In this document: positions 34,483 through 42,142 of the stretch, one piece after another | How positions within the stretch are numbered: the stretch's first letter is position 1 | Layout: each line of letters starts with the position of its first letter | Source: a bacterium 1xD8-48 | GTDB taxonomy: Bacteria; Bacillota; Clostridia; Lachnospirales; Lachnospiraceae | NCBI GenBank assembly: GCA_009917455.1 | Contig: QZDS01000005.1 | Span: 62,001-126,000 of the forward strand | Length of the DNA stretch: 64,000 nucleotides | Direction: 5' to 3' | Notes under the pieces: model-generated | The model's input: the letters and a program-made list of their open reading frames with translations, nothing else | What the model was told of the DNA's origin: nothing | Databases searched by the model: none | Translations under genes and position numbers: made by a program

Positions 34483-35281
34483 AAAAAAGCAGGAAGAGCC
34501 TCCTAAGGGTTCGCCGGCCTGGATGGCCACTTTCTCGGACCTTATGAATCTGCTTCTTTGCTTCTTCGTTATGCTGTTTGCCATGTCCACTATCGATGCA
34601 CAGAAGTTTGAACAGGTGGCGGCATCCTTTAACCAGACTTTCAGTATTTTTGATGCGGGAGCCACGGCGATAGGGGACGGCGTTCTGGTAGGAATGGGCG
34701 TCAGCCAGTTAAACGAGCTGGACGACTACATCAACAGCACGGGCAAGAATCCCGAAGGCGAGCTTATGCCGGAAAATCTTGAGGCGGCGGCGGAAATGAT
34801 GGATGAAGCCAAGCTGGAAAAGTCGGAAGAGATGGCGGAAAAGATTGAAGAAGTCCTGGAAGAAAAGAATCTTGAGAATGAGATAGATATAGAATTTACC
34901 GCTCAGTATGTGCAGCTTACCCTGAACGGAGCGCTCCTTTTTGATTCGGGCAGCGTGGAAATAAAGGAAGAAGCCATGCCGCTGATGAATCAGCTGGGGA
35001 TTATCCTCCAGAGATTCAGTCAGGGAACTATCGAAATTGAAGGACATACGGATAACGTGCCCATGTCGGGCTCCAAGTACTCCAACAACGATGAGCTTTC
35101 AAGCGGGCGTGCCCTTTCAGTTTTTTACTATCTGGAAAATAACACCACGCTGGATTCGGGCCTGATTAAGCATTCCGGCAGAGGAGAGTATCAGCCCATT
35201 GCGGATAATTCCACTCCGGAGGGAAGAGCCAAAAACAGAAGAGTCGAGATTAAGATTTATAATGCGCTTAGCGCTTATTAA
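34475..35281 (+). CDS. motB: Flagellar motor stator protein MotB
   Basis: This 268-residue protein has one transmembrane helix near the N-terminus with the ion-binding aspartate Asp22 (TFSDLMNLLLCFF), a plug/linker, and a C-terminal OmpA-type peptidoglycan-binding domain (IEGHTDNVPM, LSSGRALSVFYYL, GRAKNRRVEI). It anchors the stator to the wall and carries the ion path with MotA. Coupling ion (H+ or Na+) cannot be settled by eye. The start at 34475 follows GGAGG by 8 bases; GTG at 34466 is less likely. Confidence 0.96.
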   Translation: MAKKKQEEPPKGSPAWMATFSDLMNLLLCFFVMLFAMSTIDAQKFEQVAASFNQTFSIFDAGATAIGDGVLVGMGVSQLNELDDYINSTGKNPEGELMPENLEAAAEMMDEAKLEKSEEMAEKIEEVLEEKNLENEIDIEFTAQYVQLTLNGALLFDSGSVEIKEEAMPLMNQLGIILQRFSQGTIEIEGHTDNVPMSGSKYSNNDELSSGRALSVFYYLENNTTLDSGLIKHSGRGEYQPIADNSTPEGRAKNRRVEIKIYNALSAY

Positions 35282-35302
35282 CAAAGAGAGGTAGTATCTG
35301 CT

Positions 35303-35830
35303 ATGAAAAAGAATTTGATTTCCATATTGATATTGGCATTGCTTATCGTAAATATTGTACTTACCGCAATCATGATGTTCAGTGTGACCAGCACGAACAG
35401 CAAGACCGCGGCTCTTGTGACGGATATTGCGTCGGCAATCAGCCTGGACATAGAAGGGATGCGCAGCGGGGCATCTGCTGTTCCCCTTGAGAATACCGTA
35501 ACATACACGATAGCCGATATGACAATTCTTCTTAAGGATGATACAAATACTGAGGAAGGAACGGAAAAGAAAGACCATTACGCGCAGCTTACAGTGGTTT
35601 TATCCATGGATAACAGGCATGAAGATTTTGCTGCTAATGGAAGCGGAGATTTGTCCGGCAGAGAGGATTTGATTAAAGGACGAATCAGCGATGTGGTAGG
35701 CAAATATACATTGAATGAAGCCAAACAGAATACACAGGCAATAACGGCTGATATTTTAAACAGTATCCAGGGATTGTTTGATTCGGATTTTATCTTTGAA
35801 GTAACGCTTGTCAGTCCGCTGTATATGTAG
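35303..35830 (+). CDS. fliL: Flagellar basal body-associated protein FliL
   Basis: This 175-residue protein has one N-terminal transmembrane helix (about 5-27) and an extracytoplasmic FliL domain (YTIADMTILLKDD, HYAQLTVVLSMD, LIKGRISDVVGKY). FliL surrounds the stator and stabilises it. It lies between motB and fliM. The sequence is divergent, but topology, length and context fit. Confidence 0.88.
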   Translation: MKKNLISILILALLIVNIVLTAIMMFSVTSTNSKTAALVTDIASAISLDIEGMRSGASAVPLENTVTYTIADMTILLKDDTNTEEGTEKKDHYAQLTVVLSMDNRHEDFAANGSGDLSGREDLIKGRISDVVGKYTLNEAKQNTQAITADILNSIQGLFDSDFIFEVTLVSPLYM

Positions 35831-35891
35831 ATGTCATGCTTACAGGGATATTAAGCGAAAGCACGGCAGAAACGATAGGAGGTGAAATCCT

Positions 35892-36875
35892 GTGAGCGAT
35901 GTGCTCTCTCAAAGTGAAATAGATAATTTGCTTGCGTCTTTAAACAGCGGCGAATTAGATATGGATCAGATACAGGAGAATGACGAAAAACAGATAAAGG
36001 ATTACGACTTCAAGCGGCCCACAAAGTTTTCCAAGGAGCATTTACGAACACTTGAGATTATATATGAACATTACGGGAGGCTGGTATCCAACGAACTGCA
36101 GGTTTATCTCCGCAAGACGGTACAGGTGACGGTGGCCAGCTCTGAAACTACTACTTTTTCGGAGTTTACTAATGCGCTGTCCAATCCTGTTATTCTGGGG
36201 ATTATAAATTTTCATCCTCTGGTTGGAAATATTATAATGGAAATATCCCCGAATATCGGTTTTGCCATGATTGACAGAATGCTTGGAGGCGCCGGGCAGC
36301 CTTTAGAGAAAACAAGAGAATTCTCGGAAATTGAGATGACAATTCTTCAGAAGCTGATGGTGGTATGTATGCAGCTCATGAGTGAACCATGGAAGAATGT
36401 CTGCGAAATCAATCCCATGATGGAGAGAATCGAAACCAATGCTCAGTTTGCGCAGATTATTGCGCCAAGCGATATGATAGCTATTGTATCGCTGAATCTG
36501 AAGATTGGAGATACTGAAGGACTCATGAATGTCTGTCTTCCGTTCTTTACACTGGAAGATGTGATGGATATGTTAAATACCAAGTACTGGTATTCGACTC
36601 TTCAGAAGGATGATAAGACTGATTATGAAGACCAGATAGAGTCGTTAATTAAGAGAGTGGATGTACCTGTCAAGGCTGTTCTTGGCAGAAGTCAGGTTTC
36701 CGTAAACGATTTCCTGAACATTGCAGTAGGAGATATTATACGGCTTGACACCAGAGTGGATTCCGATATGAATATTTATGTGGGGAATATCAGGAAGTTC
36801 ACCGCGTTACCCGGTTCCAGTAAAGATAAATACGCGGTTCGGGTAACATCAGTACTCAGAGAGGAGGAGGAGTAA
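35892..36875 (+). CDS. fliM: Flagellar motor switch protein FliM
   Basis: This 327-residue C-ring protein has the N-terminal CheY-binding peptide LSQSEIDNLLASL (residues 5-17), the FliM core with YDFKRPTKFSKEHLRTLE and GGAGQPLEKTREFSEIE, and the C-terminal SpoA (FliN-like) domain. GTG start preceded by AGGAGGTG. Binding of phospho-CheY here changes the direction of rotation. It is followed directly by fliY. Confidence 0.98.
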   Translation: MSDVLSQSEIDNLLASLNSGELDMDQIQENDEKQIKDYDFKRPTKFSKEHLRTLEIIYEHYGRLVSNELQVYLRKTVQVTVASSETTTFSEFTNALSNPVILGIINFHPLVGNIIMEISPNIGFAMIDRMLGGAGQPLEKTREFSEIEMTILQKLMVVCMQLMSEPWKNVCEINPMMERIETNAQFAQIIAPSDMIAIVSLNLKIGDTEGLMNVCLPFFTLEDVMDMLNTKYWYSTLQKDDKTDYEDQIESLIKRVDVPVKAVLGRSQVSVNDFLNIAVGDIIRLDTRVDSDMNIYVGNIRKFTALPGSSKDKYAVRVTSVLREEEE

Positions 36876-36878
36876 AGC

Positions 36879-38150
36879 ATGGATGAGATGCTTTCGCAGG
36901 ATGAAATAAACGCATTACTTGCCGGTGTGGGGTCTGATGATGCGGGAACTGACCAGACAGTTGACGCGGGAAGCAATAATGTATTGGTTGAAGACCGTCT
37001 ATCAGCTGATACCAAGGATGCAATCGGTGAGATTGCCAATATCAGTATGGGTTCTTCTGCAACTACACTGTATTCGCTGGTTAACATGAAGGTTGACATC
37101 ACGACGCCTGTGGTTACGATGGCAAACTGGAATACGGTTGTGGCTGATTATGAACGTCCCTGTGTTTTTATTCAGATACATTATACGGCCGGGCTTGACG
37201 GTTCCAATATCATGATTCTGAAGGAACATGACGTTAAGGTTATTACGGATTTAATGATGGGAGGGGACGGCAGCAATACCGACGGAGAAATCGGAGAGCT
37301 GCATTTAAGCGCGATATCAGAGGCCATGAATCAGATGATGGGGGCGGCAGCCACTTCATTGTCAACGATGATGGGAAAGATGATAGATATCAGTCCTCCG
37401 GAAGCCAGTGTACTGGATTTAAATGATTTTAAGAGCGGAGGGGACATTGCGCCTTTCCTTGAAGGCAGCTTCGTAAAAATTGCATTCAGGATGCAGATTG
37501 GGGATTTGGTTGACAGCTCCATTATGCAGCTTTATCCTGTTGAGTTTGCGGAAAGCCTGTACGAGAGATTTATTGCCAAGCAGATGGAAGATGTTGCGGC
37601 ATCAGCGCCAAAGCCGGCTCCAGCGCCCGAACCTGCGCCTTATATACAGCCGCAGGCAAATATGGGCGCCGGCCAGATGAACATGGGCGCGGCCATGAAT
37701 GGGATGCCTAACGGGATGCAAATGAACGGTATGCCAATGCAGGGGATGGGAATGAACGGCATGCCGATGCAGGGGATGCCAATGCAGGGTATGTCTGGAA
37801 ATGGAATGGGGATGCCCATGAATGGAATGGGAATGCCGATGCAGGGAATGCCAATGATGAATATACAGCCTGCACAATTCCAAAGCTTTAATAATGATAT
37901 GGGAGCGGTACCGGGACAGGAGAATATCGGGTTAATCAGAGATGTTCCTCTTGATGTTACCGTAGAACTTGGAAGAACCAGGAAATCCATATCGGATATA
38001 TTGGACTTCGCACCGGGAACAATTATAGAACTTGACAAGATAGCCGGTGAACCTATAGATGTGCTTGTAAATGGTAAATTCGTTGCCAGAGGCGAGGTCG
38101 TGGTAATCGAAGAAAGTTTTGGAGTACGTGTAACAGAAATAGTAAAGTAA
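36879..38150 (+). CDS. fliY: Motor switch phosphatase FliY with Met-rich linker
   Basis: This 423-residue protein replaces FliN in the Firmicute C-ring. It starts with a second CheY-binding-like peptide (MLSQDEINALLAG), then a CheC-type phosphatase region with two catalytic-type helices (DAIGEIANISMGSSATTL and SAISEAMNQMMGAAATSL), a Pro/Ala stretch, an extraordinary Met/Gly linker at residues 261-328, and a C-terminal SpoA domain (LIRDVPLDVTVELGRTR). The known role is dephosphorylating CheY-P at the switch. The linker is not a usual FliY feature. Confidence 0.95.
   Translation: MDEMLSQDEINALLAGVGSDDAGTDQTVDAGSNNVLVEDRLSADTKDAIGEIANISMGSSATTLYSLVNMKVDITTPVVTMANWNTVVADYERPCVFIQIHYTAGLDGSNIMILKEHDVKVITDLMMGGDGSNTDGEIGELHLSAISEAMNQMMGAAATSLSTMMGKMIDISPPEASVLDLNDFKSGGDIAPFLEGSFVKIAFRMQIGDLVDSSIMQLYPVEFAESLYERFIAKQMEDVAASAPKPAPAPEPAPYIQPQANMGAGQMNMGAAMNGMPNGMQMNGMPMQGMGMNGMPMQGMPMQGMSGNGMGMPMNGMGMPMQGMPMMNIQPAQFQSFNNDMGAVPGQENIGLIRDVPLDVTVELGRTRKSISDILDFAPGTIIELDKIAGEPIDVLVNGKFVARGEVVVIEESFGVRVTEIVK
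37662..37859 (+). repeat. Met/Gly-rich repeat region in fliY
   Basis: About 200 bases built from short variants of the unit encoding NGMPMQGM. Residues 261-328 contain about 25 methionines in 68 residues. ATG recurs every 6-9 bases in frame. The region is in frame and flanked by intact domains. Confidence 0.9.
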
Positions 38151-38168
38151 AAAGGTAGGAGAGTAAAA

Positions 38169-38531
38169 ATGGCAAAAAATATTTTGGTGGTTGACGATGC
38201 TGCTTTCATGCGTATGATGATTAAGGACATTCTCACAAAAAACGGGTATAATGTAGTGGGAGAAGCGGAAAACGGCTTGAAGGCTTTTGAAAAATATAAC
38301 GAATTAAAGCCTGATTTGGTTCTGATGGATATTACCATGCCGGAACTGGACGGAATCGGCGCACTTAAGAAAATTAAAGCGGCGGATCCCGGAGCAATGG
38401 TTGTCATGTGTTCGGCTATGGGTCAGCAGGCCATGGTTATCGACGCAATTCAGAGCGGAGCAAAGGATTTTATCGTAAAACCTTTTCAGGCTGACCGTGT
38501 GCTTGAAGCAGTAAAGAAGGTAATCGGTTAG
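38169..38531 (+). CDS. cheY: Chemotaxis response regulator CheY
   Basis: A single receiver domain of 120 residues. Acidic pocket Asp9/Asp10, phosphoacceptor Asp54 (LMDITMP), Ser82 and Lys104 (VKPF) are all present. No output domain. CheY-P binds FliM (and FliY) to control rotation. Its position between fliY and fliO matches B. subtilis. The histidine kinase CheA that must phosphorylate it is not in the window. Confidence 0.96.
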   Translation: MAKNILVVDDAAFMRMMIKDILTKNGYNVVGEAENGLKAFEKYNELKPDLVLMDITMPELDGIGALKKIKAADPGAMVVMCSAMGQQAMVIDAIQSGAKDFIVKPFQADRVLEAVKKVIG

Positions 38532-38532
38532 T

Positions 38533-38898
38533 ATGCTTTTAGCAGTTATGACAAAGGCGGACAGCTATCTTCAGTTTATGACGGTGCTGGTGCTCTTTGT
38601 ATTTGTGCTGGCGATTACTTACCTGGTTACCAGATGGATAGCAAAATACCAGAAGAATAATGTAGGATTCAGAAATCTTGAGATTATTGAGACTTGCAGG
38701 ATTGCTTCAAACAAATATATTCAAATAGTGAGGGCGGGAAGCAAATATCTTGTGATTGCCGTCGGAAAAGACGAAGTGCATATGCTTTCGGAAGTATCCG
38801 GCGAAGAACTCAGTTTTCAGGAAAATCAGGGCCAGACGATGGAGTTTGCTGCTATTCTTGAAAAAGTAAGGAAACTGAAGGAAAAAGATAAGGAATAA
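38533..38898 (+). CDS. fliO: Flagellar biosynthesis protein FliO
   Basis: This 121-residue protein has one transmembrane helix (about 14-36) followed by a short basic cytoplasmic segment and the FliO-like GFRNLEIIETCRIASNKYIQ and KYLVIAVGKDEVHML stretches. FliO helps assemble the FliP ring of the export gate. It begins 1 bp after cheY stops, without an obvious ribosome site, so it probably depends on coupling. An ATG at 38548 is an alternative start. Confidence 0.85.
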   Translation: MLLAVMTKADSYLQFMTVLVLFVFVLAITYLVTRWIAKYQKNNVGFRNLEIIETCRIASNKYIQIVRAGSKYLVIAVGKDEVHMLSEVSGEELSFQENQGQTMEFAAILEKVRKLKEKDKE

Positions 38899-38908
38899 TA
38901 CAACAATT

Positions 38909-39784
38909 ATGAGACAGAGCTTTTCCGTAAAAAAGATAATAAAGATAATATGCCTGCTTGTTATGGTGGGCATATTGTGTGTTATTCCCCGGACAGATGT
39001 GAAGGCGGCTTCTCTGGATTCCACTCTGGCAGGCGAGACCGAGGAGCGGACCAATATAACGGAGCCGGGTTCTTCCGATTCCAGGGATGACTTATCTGAA
39101 CTTAATATTGCGAATAGTTTGACAATATCTTTAAATAATGGTAACGGGCAGATGAATGGGACGCTGCGGATTCTGATTACGCTGACGATGATAGGTTTGG
39201 CACCCATCTTACTTATCATGCTCACGTCTTTTGTCAGAATTATCATTGTTCTTCATTTTACAAGGGCGGCTTTAAATACCCAAACGGCACCTCCCAATCA
39301 GGTGTTGATTGGGTTAGCTTTGTTTTTAACCTATTTCATCATGCAGCCCACGCTGACGCAGGTCTATGAAGAAGCGGTTGTTCCCTTTGAGGCAGGGGAA
39401 ATCACTCAGGATGAATTTTTCAGGGCAGGAATAGAACCTTTGAGGGAGTTCATGTATAAACAGGCCCAGACAAAGGATGTAAAGCTTTTTCTGGAGATTT
39501 CCGGTGACGAATGGGACGGGACGCTTGATGGGATTCCTCTTGCGGTATTGATACCAAGCTTCATTATCGGCGAGCTGCGGCGGGCGTTTATTATCGGGTT
39601 TATTATATATATTCCGTTTATTGTAATTGATATGGTGGTGGCGTCCACGCTTATGAGTATGGGTATGATGATGCTTCCGCCTACAACGATTTCCATGCCG
39701 TTTAAGATTCTTCTGTTTGTGCTTGCAGACGGCTGGAATCTGATTATTATGGAGCTTGTGAGGACATTCTATGTTGTTCCATGA
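38909..39784 (+). CDS. fliP: Flagellar export gate protein FliP
   Basis: This 291-residue protein has an N-terminal cleavable signal (ending VKAAS near residue 34), a short Ser/Glu-rich region and the FliP core: four membrane helices with LTMIGLAPILLIMLTSFVRI, LNTQTAPPNQVLIGLALFLT and MMMLPPTTISMPFKILLFVLADGW, all family signatures (shown here in part). FliP forms the pentameric core of the export gate with FliQ and FliR. Confidence 0.98.
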   Translation: MRQSFSVKKIIKIICLLVMVGILCVIPRTDVKAASLDSTLAGETEERTNITEPGSSDSRDDLSELNIANSLTISLNNGNGQMNGTLRILITLTMIGLAPILLIMLTSFVRIIIVLHFTRAALNTQTAPPNQVLIGLALFLTYFIMQPTLTQVYEEAVVPFEAGEITQDEFFRAGIEPLREFMYKQAQTKDVKLFLEISGDEWDGTLDGIPLAVLIPSFIIGELRRAFIIGFIIYIPFIVIDMVVASTLMSMGMMMLPPTTISMPFKILLFVLADGWNLIIMELVRTFYVVP

Positions 39785-39865
39785 GTGACGTCAGACTAAA
39801 GTTTTTCAGTCTGTGATGGCAGTTGCTATGGAATTGGCGCATAAAGCCTGGAGGGAGAAAAGAAT

Positions 39866-40135
39866 ATGACAGCTGATGAGGTTACGGCTATTGCCAGTTC
39901 GGCATTATTTTTGATTATCAAGGTCGCCGCGCCGCTTCTTCTGGTATCGCTCGCGGTAGGTCTGATTGTCAGCATTTTTCAGACAGTTACGTCCATTCAG
40001 GAGCAGACGCTTACGTTTGTTCCGAAAATCGTCGCGATATTTCTGACGCTTATATTGCTTGGAAACTGGATATTAACCGAATTGTCCGGTTATATAGTAA
40101 TGCTCTGGTCGGATTTTGACCGTTATATCAGGTAA
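39866..40135 (+). CDS. fliQ: Flagellar export gate protein FliQ
   Basis: This 89-residue protein has two membrane helices and the conserved FQTVTSIQEQTLTFVPKI loop of FliQ. A GGAGGGAG ribosome site precedes the ATG. It follows fliP by 81 bp; that gap contains a short inverted repeat (CAGACT/AGTCTG) of uncertain meaning. Confidence 0.97.
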   Translation: MTADEVTAIASSALFLIIKVAAPLLLVSLAVGLIVSIFQTVTSIQEQTLTFVPKIVAIFLTLILLGNWILTELSGYIVMLWSDFDRYIR

Positions 40136-40140
40136 GGCTT

Positions 40141-40920
40141 ATGCTTGAGTATGGTTTTACCTATGGAGACCTGGAATACTTCCTGCTGATATTCATCAGA
40201 GTTGCCAGCTTTGTGTTTATAGCCCCTTTTTTCAGCATGAGCAATACTCCGAAAAATGTAAGAGTCGCTTTGAGCTTTTTTGTGGCCTTTTTGCTTTATC
40301 AGTCCATGCCGCGTCAGGAAGTGGTCTATGACTCTCTGATTGGATATACGATTGTGATTTTGAAGGAAGTGATAACCGGTCTTTTAATCGGGTTTGCCGC
40401 CAATCTGTGCAGTACGATTGTGGCCTTTGCAGGTCAGATTGCCAGTATGGAGATGGGGCTTTCCATGGCAAGCATGATGGACCCTACAACAAGGGAAAAT
40501 ACCACTGTTACAGGTGTTTACTATAATTATATTATATTGCTTTTACTCATGAGTTCAGGAATGCACCGGTATTTTTTAAAGGCTTTGGCGGAAACCTATA
40601 TTCTGATACCTGTAAACGGAGCGGTTTTAAATCATGAAAAGCTCTTAAACGCCATGATTGAATTTCTGTCCGATTATATTATCATCGGATTTCGGATTTG
40701 CCTGCCGATTTTTGCCGTTATGGTTATTTTGAATGCGGTGCTTGGCGTTCTCGCGAAGGTATCTCCGCAGCTGAACATGTTTGCGGTCGGTATGCAGATG
40801 AAGGTGCTGGTGGGGCTTGCAATTTTGCTTGTAACCGCTTCCATGCTGCCGGATGCAGCCAATTTTATTTATGACCAGATGAGGCGTATGGTTGCCACCT
40901 TTGTGGAAACCATGATGTAA
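40141..40920 (+). CDS. fliR: Flagellar export gate protein FliR
   Basis: This 259-residue integral membrane protein has about six helices, including RVASFVFIAPFFSMSNTPKN, the GLLIGFAANLCSTIVAFAGQ stretch and GLSMASMMDPTTRENTT, all typical of FliR. It completes the FliPQR gate. It starts 5 bp after fliQ stops and is probably coupled to it. Confidence 0.96.
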   Translation: MLEYGFTYGDLEYFLLIFIRVASFVFIAPFFSMSNTPKNVRVALSFFVAFLLYQSMPRQEVVYDSLIGYTIVILKEVITGLLIGFAANLCSTIVAFAGQIASMEMGLSMASMMDPTTRENTTVTGVYYNYIILLLLMSSGMHRYFLKALAETYILIPVNGAVLNHEKLLNAMIEFLSDYIIIGFRICLPIFAVMVILNAVLGVLAKVSPQLNMFAVGMQMKVLVGLAILLVTASMLPDAANFIYDQMRRMVATFVETMM

Positions 40921-40996
40921 CGCGTCAAAGGAATCTCTGCCAAAAGAAGACCGGAAGTGTGCCGGCGGGCGTTTTGCTGATAAAAGGAGGCAATGG

Positions 40997-42124
40997 ATGG
41001 AGCAGAACAGACTGGTACTGGCGTACAATCTGCAGTTCTTTGCCAAGGATGGACCGGGCGGTGAGAAAACAGAGGAACCAACGTCCAAAAAGCTGTCAGA
41101 TGCCAGAAAAGAAGGACAGGTGGCCAAGAGTAAGGAAATTGGCAACGCATTTGTAATGCTTGCGCTTTTTCTTATGATGAAGGTATATCTGGGTGTGATC
41201 GGGAACAGATTTATCGGCTGTTTCCACAGTGTATACGGCAATTTTGCCGATGCAATAAAAATGTATGATGGAGAAATCCCCTTTGCCTCCATTCAGGTTC
41301 TGGTTCGGGGAATGATGCTGCAGATAGGAATTATTGTCCTTCCGGTGTTTGCCGCGGGAGTTTTCATAGTGTTTGTCTGTGATGTGGTGCAGGTGAAGTG
41401 GAAACCTACCACGAAGCCCTTAAAACCAAAGTTCAGCAAGCTCAATCCTGTCAGCGGTTTTAAAAAGTTTTTATCTCTGAACTCGCTGGTGGAACTGGTG
41501 AAATCTGTTCTGAAGCTGGCGGTAGTGGGATATGTGGTTTATAAATATATTGTAGATGAAATCAGCCAGATTTTTATTCTGTATAATATATCCCTGAATC
41601 AGGCCATCGGGCTGATTGGGAAAATTGTCACTGATTTGGGCATCAGGATTGCCCTGGTGTATATGCTGATTGCCTTTCTGGATTACGTGTACCAGAAGCG
41701 TAAGTTCAAGAAAGACATGAAGATGACCAAGCAGGAAGTAAAGGATGAGTATAAAAACCAGGAAGGAGACCCTCAGATTAAAGGGAAACAGAAGCAGAAA
41801 ATGAGGGAGGCTTCCATGCGGCGTATGATGCAGCAGCTGCCTGAGGCGGATGTGGTAATTACCAACCCGACGCACTATGCGGTAGCGATTAAATATGACG
41901 CCGAAAAGTATGACGCGCCTTATGTGATTGCAAAGGGTGAAGATTACCTCGCGCAGCGGATTAAGGACGTGGCAAAAGAAAATGACATTGAAATTGTAGA
42001 AAACAAGCCTCTTGCCCGTATGCTTTATGCAAATGTCGAGGTAGGGGGGCTTATTCCGCCGGAATTATATCAGTCGGTGGCGGAGGTTTTAGCCTTTGTA
42101 TATCATTTAAAGGGGAAGGTATAA
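40997..42124 (+). CDS. flhB: Flagellar export switch protein FlhB
   Basis: This 375-residue protein has a basic N-terminus with EEPTSKKLSDARKEGQVAKS, four membrane helices, and a cytoplasmic domain with the autocleavage motif NPTH at residues 290-293. Cleavage between Asn and Pro changes export specificity from hook to filament in concert with FliK. The ATG at 40997 follows AAAGGAGG by 6 bases; an overlapping ATG at 40993 is out of frame. Confidence 0.98.
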   Translation: MEQNRLVLAYNLQFFAKDGPGGEKTEEPTSKKLSDARKEGQVAKSKEIGNAFVMLALFLMMKVYLGVIGNRFIGCFHSVYGNFADAIKMYDGEIPFASIQVLVRGMMLQIGIIVLPVFAAGVFIVFVCDVVQVKWKPTTKPLKPKFSKLNPVSGFKKFLSLNSLVELVKSVLKLAVVGYVVYKYIVDEISQIFILYNISLNQAIGLIGKIVTDLGIRIALVYMLIAFLDYVYQKRKFKKDMKMTKQEVKDEYKNQEGDPQIKGKQKQKMREASMRRMMQQLPEADVVITNPTHYAVAIKYDAEKYDAPYVIAKGEDYLAQRIKDVAKENDIEIVENKPLARMLYANVEVGGLIPPELYQSVAEVLAFVYHLKGKV

Positions 42125-42142
42125 AGGAGGAAAGGAGACGGC

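Noticed and set aside
37662..37859. Tandem repeat considered as a CRISPR array or mobile element
   Set aside because: Units are short, imperfect, in frame and without unique spacers; they encode a protein linker.
37602..37883. His-rich minus-strand frame (repeated HxHP patterns)
   Set aside because: It is the antisense reading of the Met/Gly repeat of fliY; its histidines are complements of ATG-containing codons.
39785..39865. TGACGTCA palindrome and CAGACT/AGTCTG inverted repeat before fliQ
   Set aside because: Short repeats in the middle of an operon, without T-run, promoter or known operator; chance cannot be excluded.
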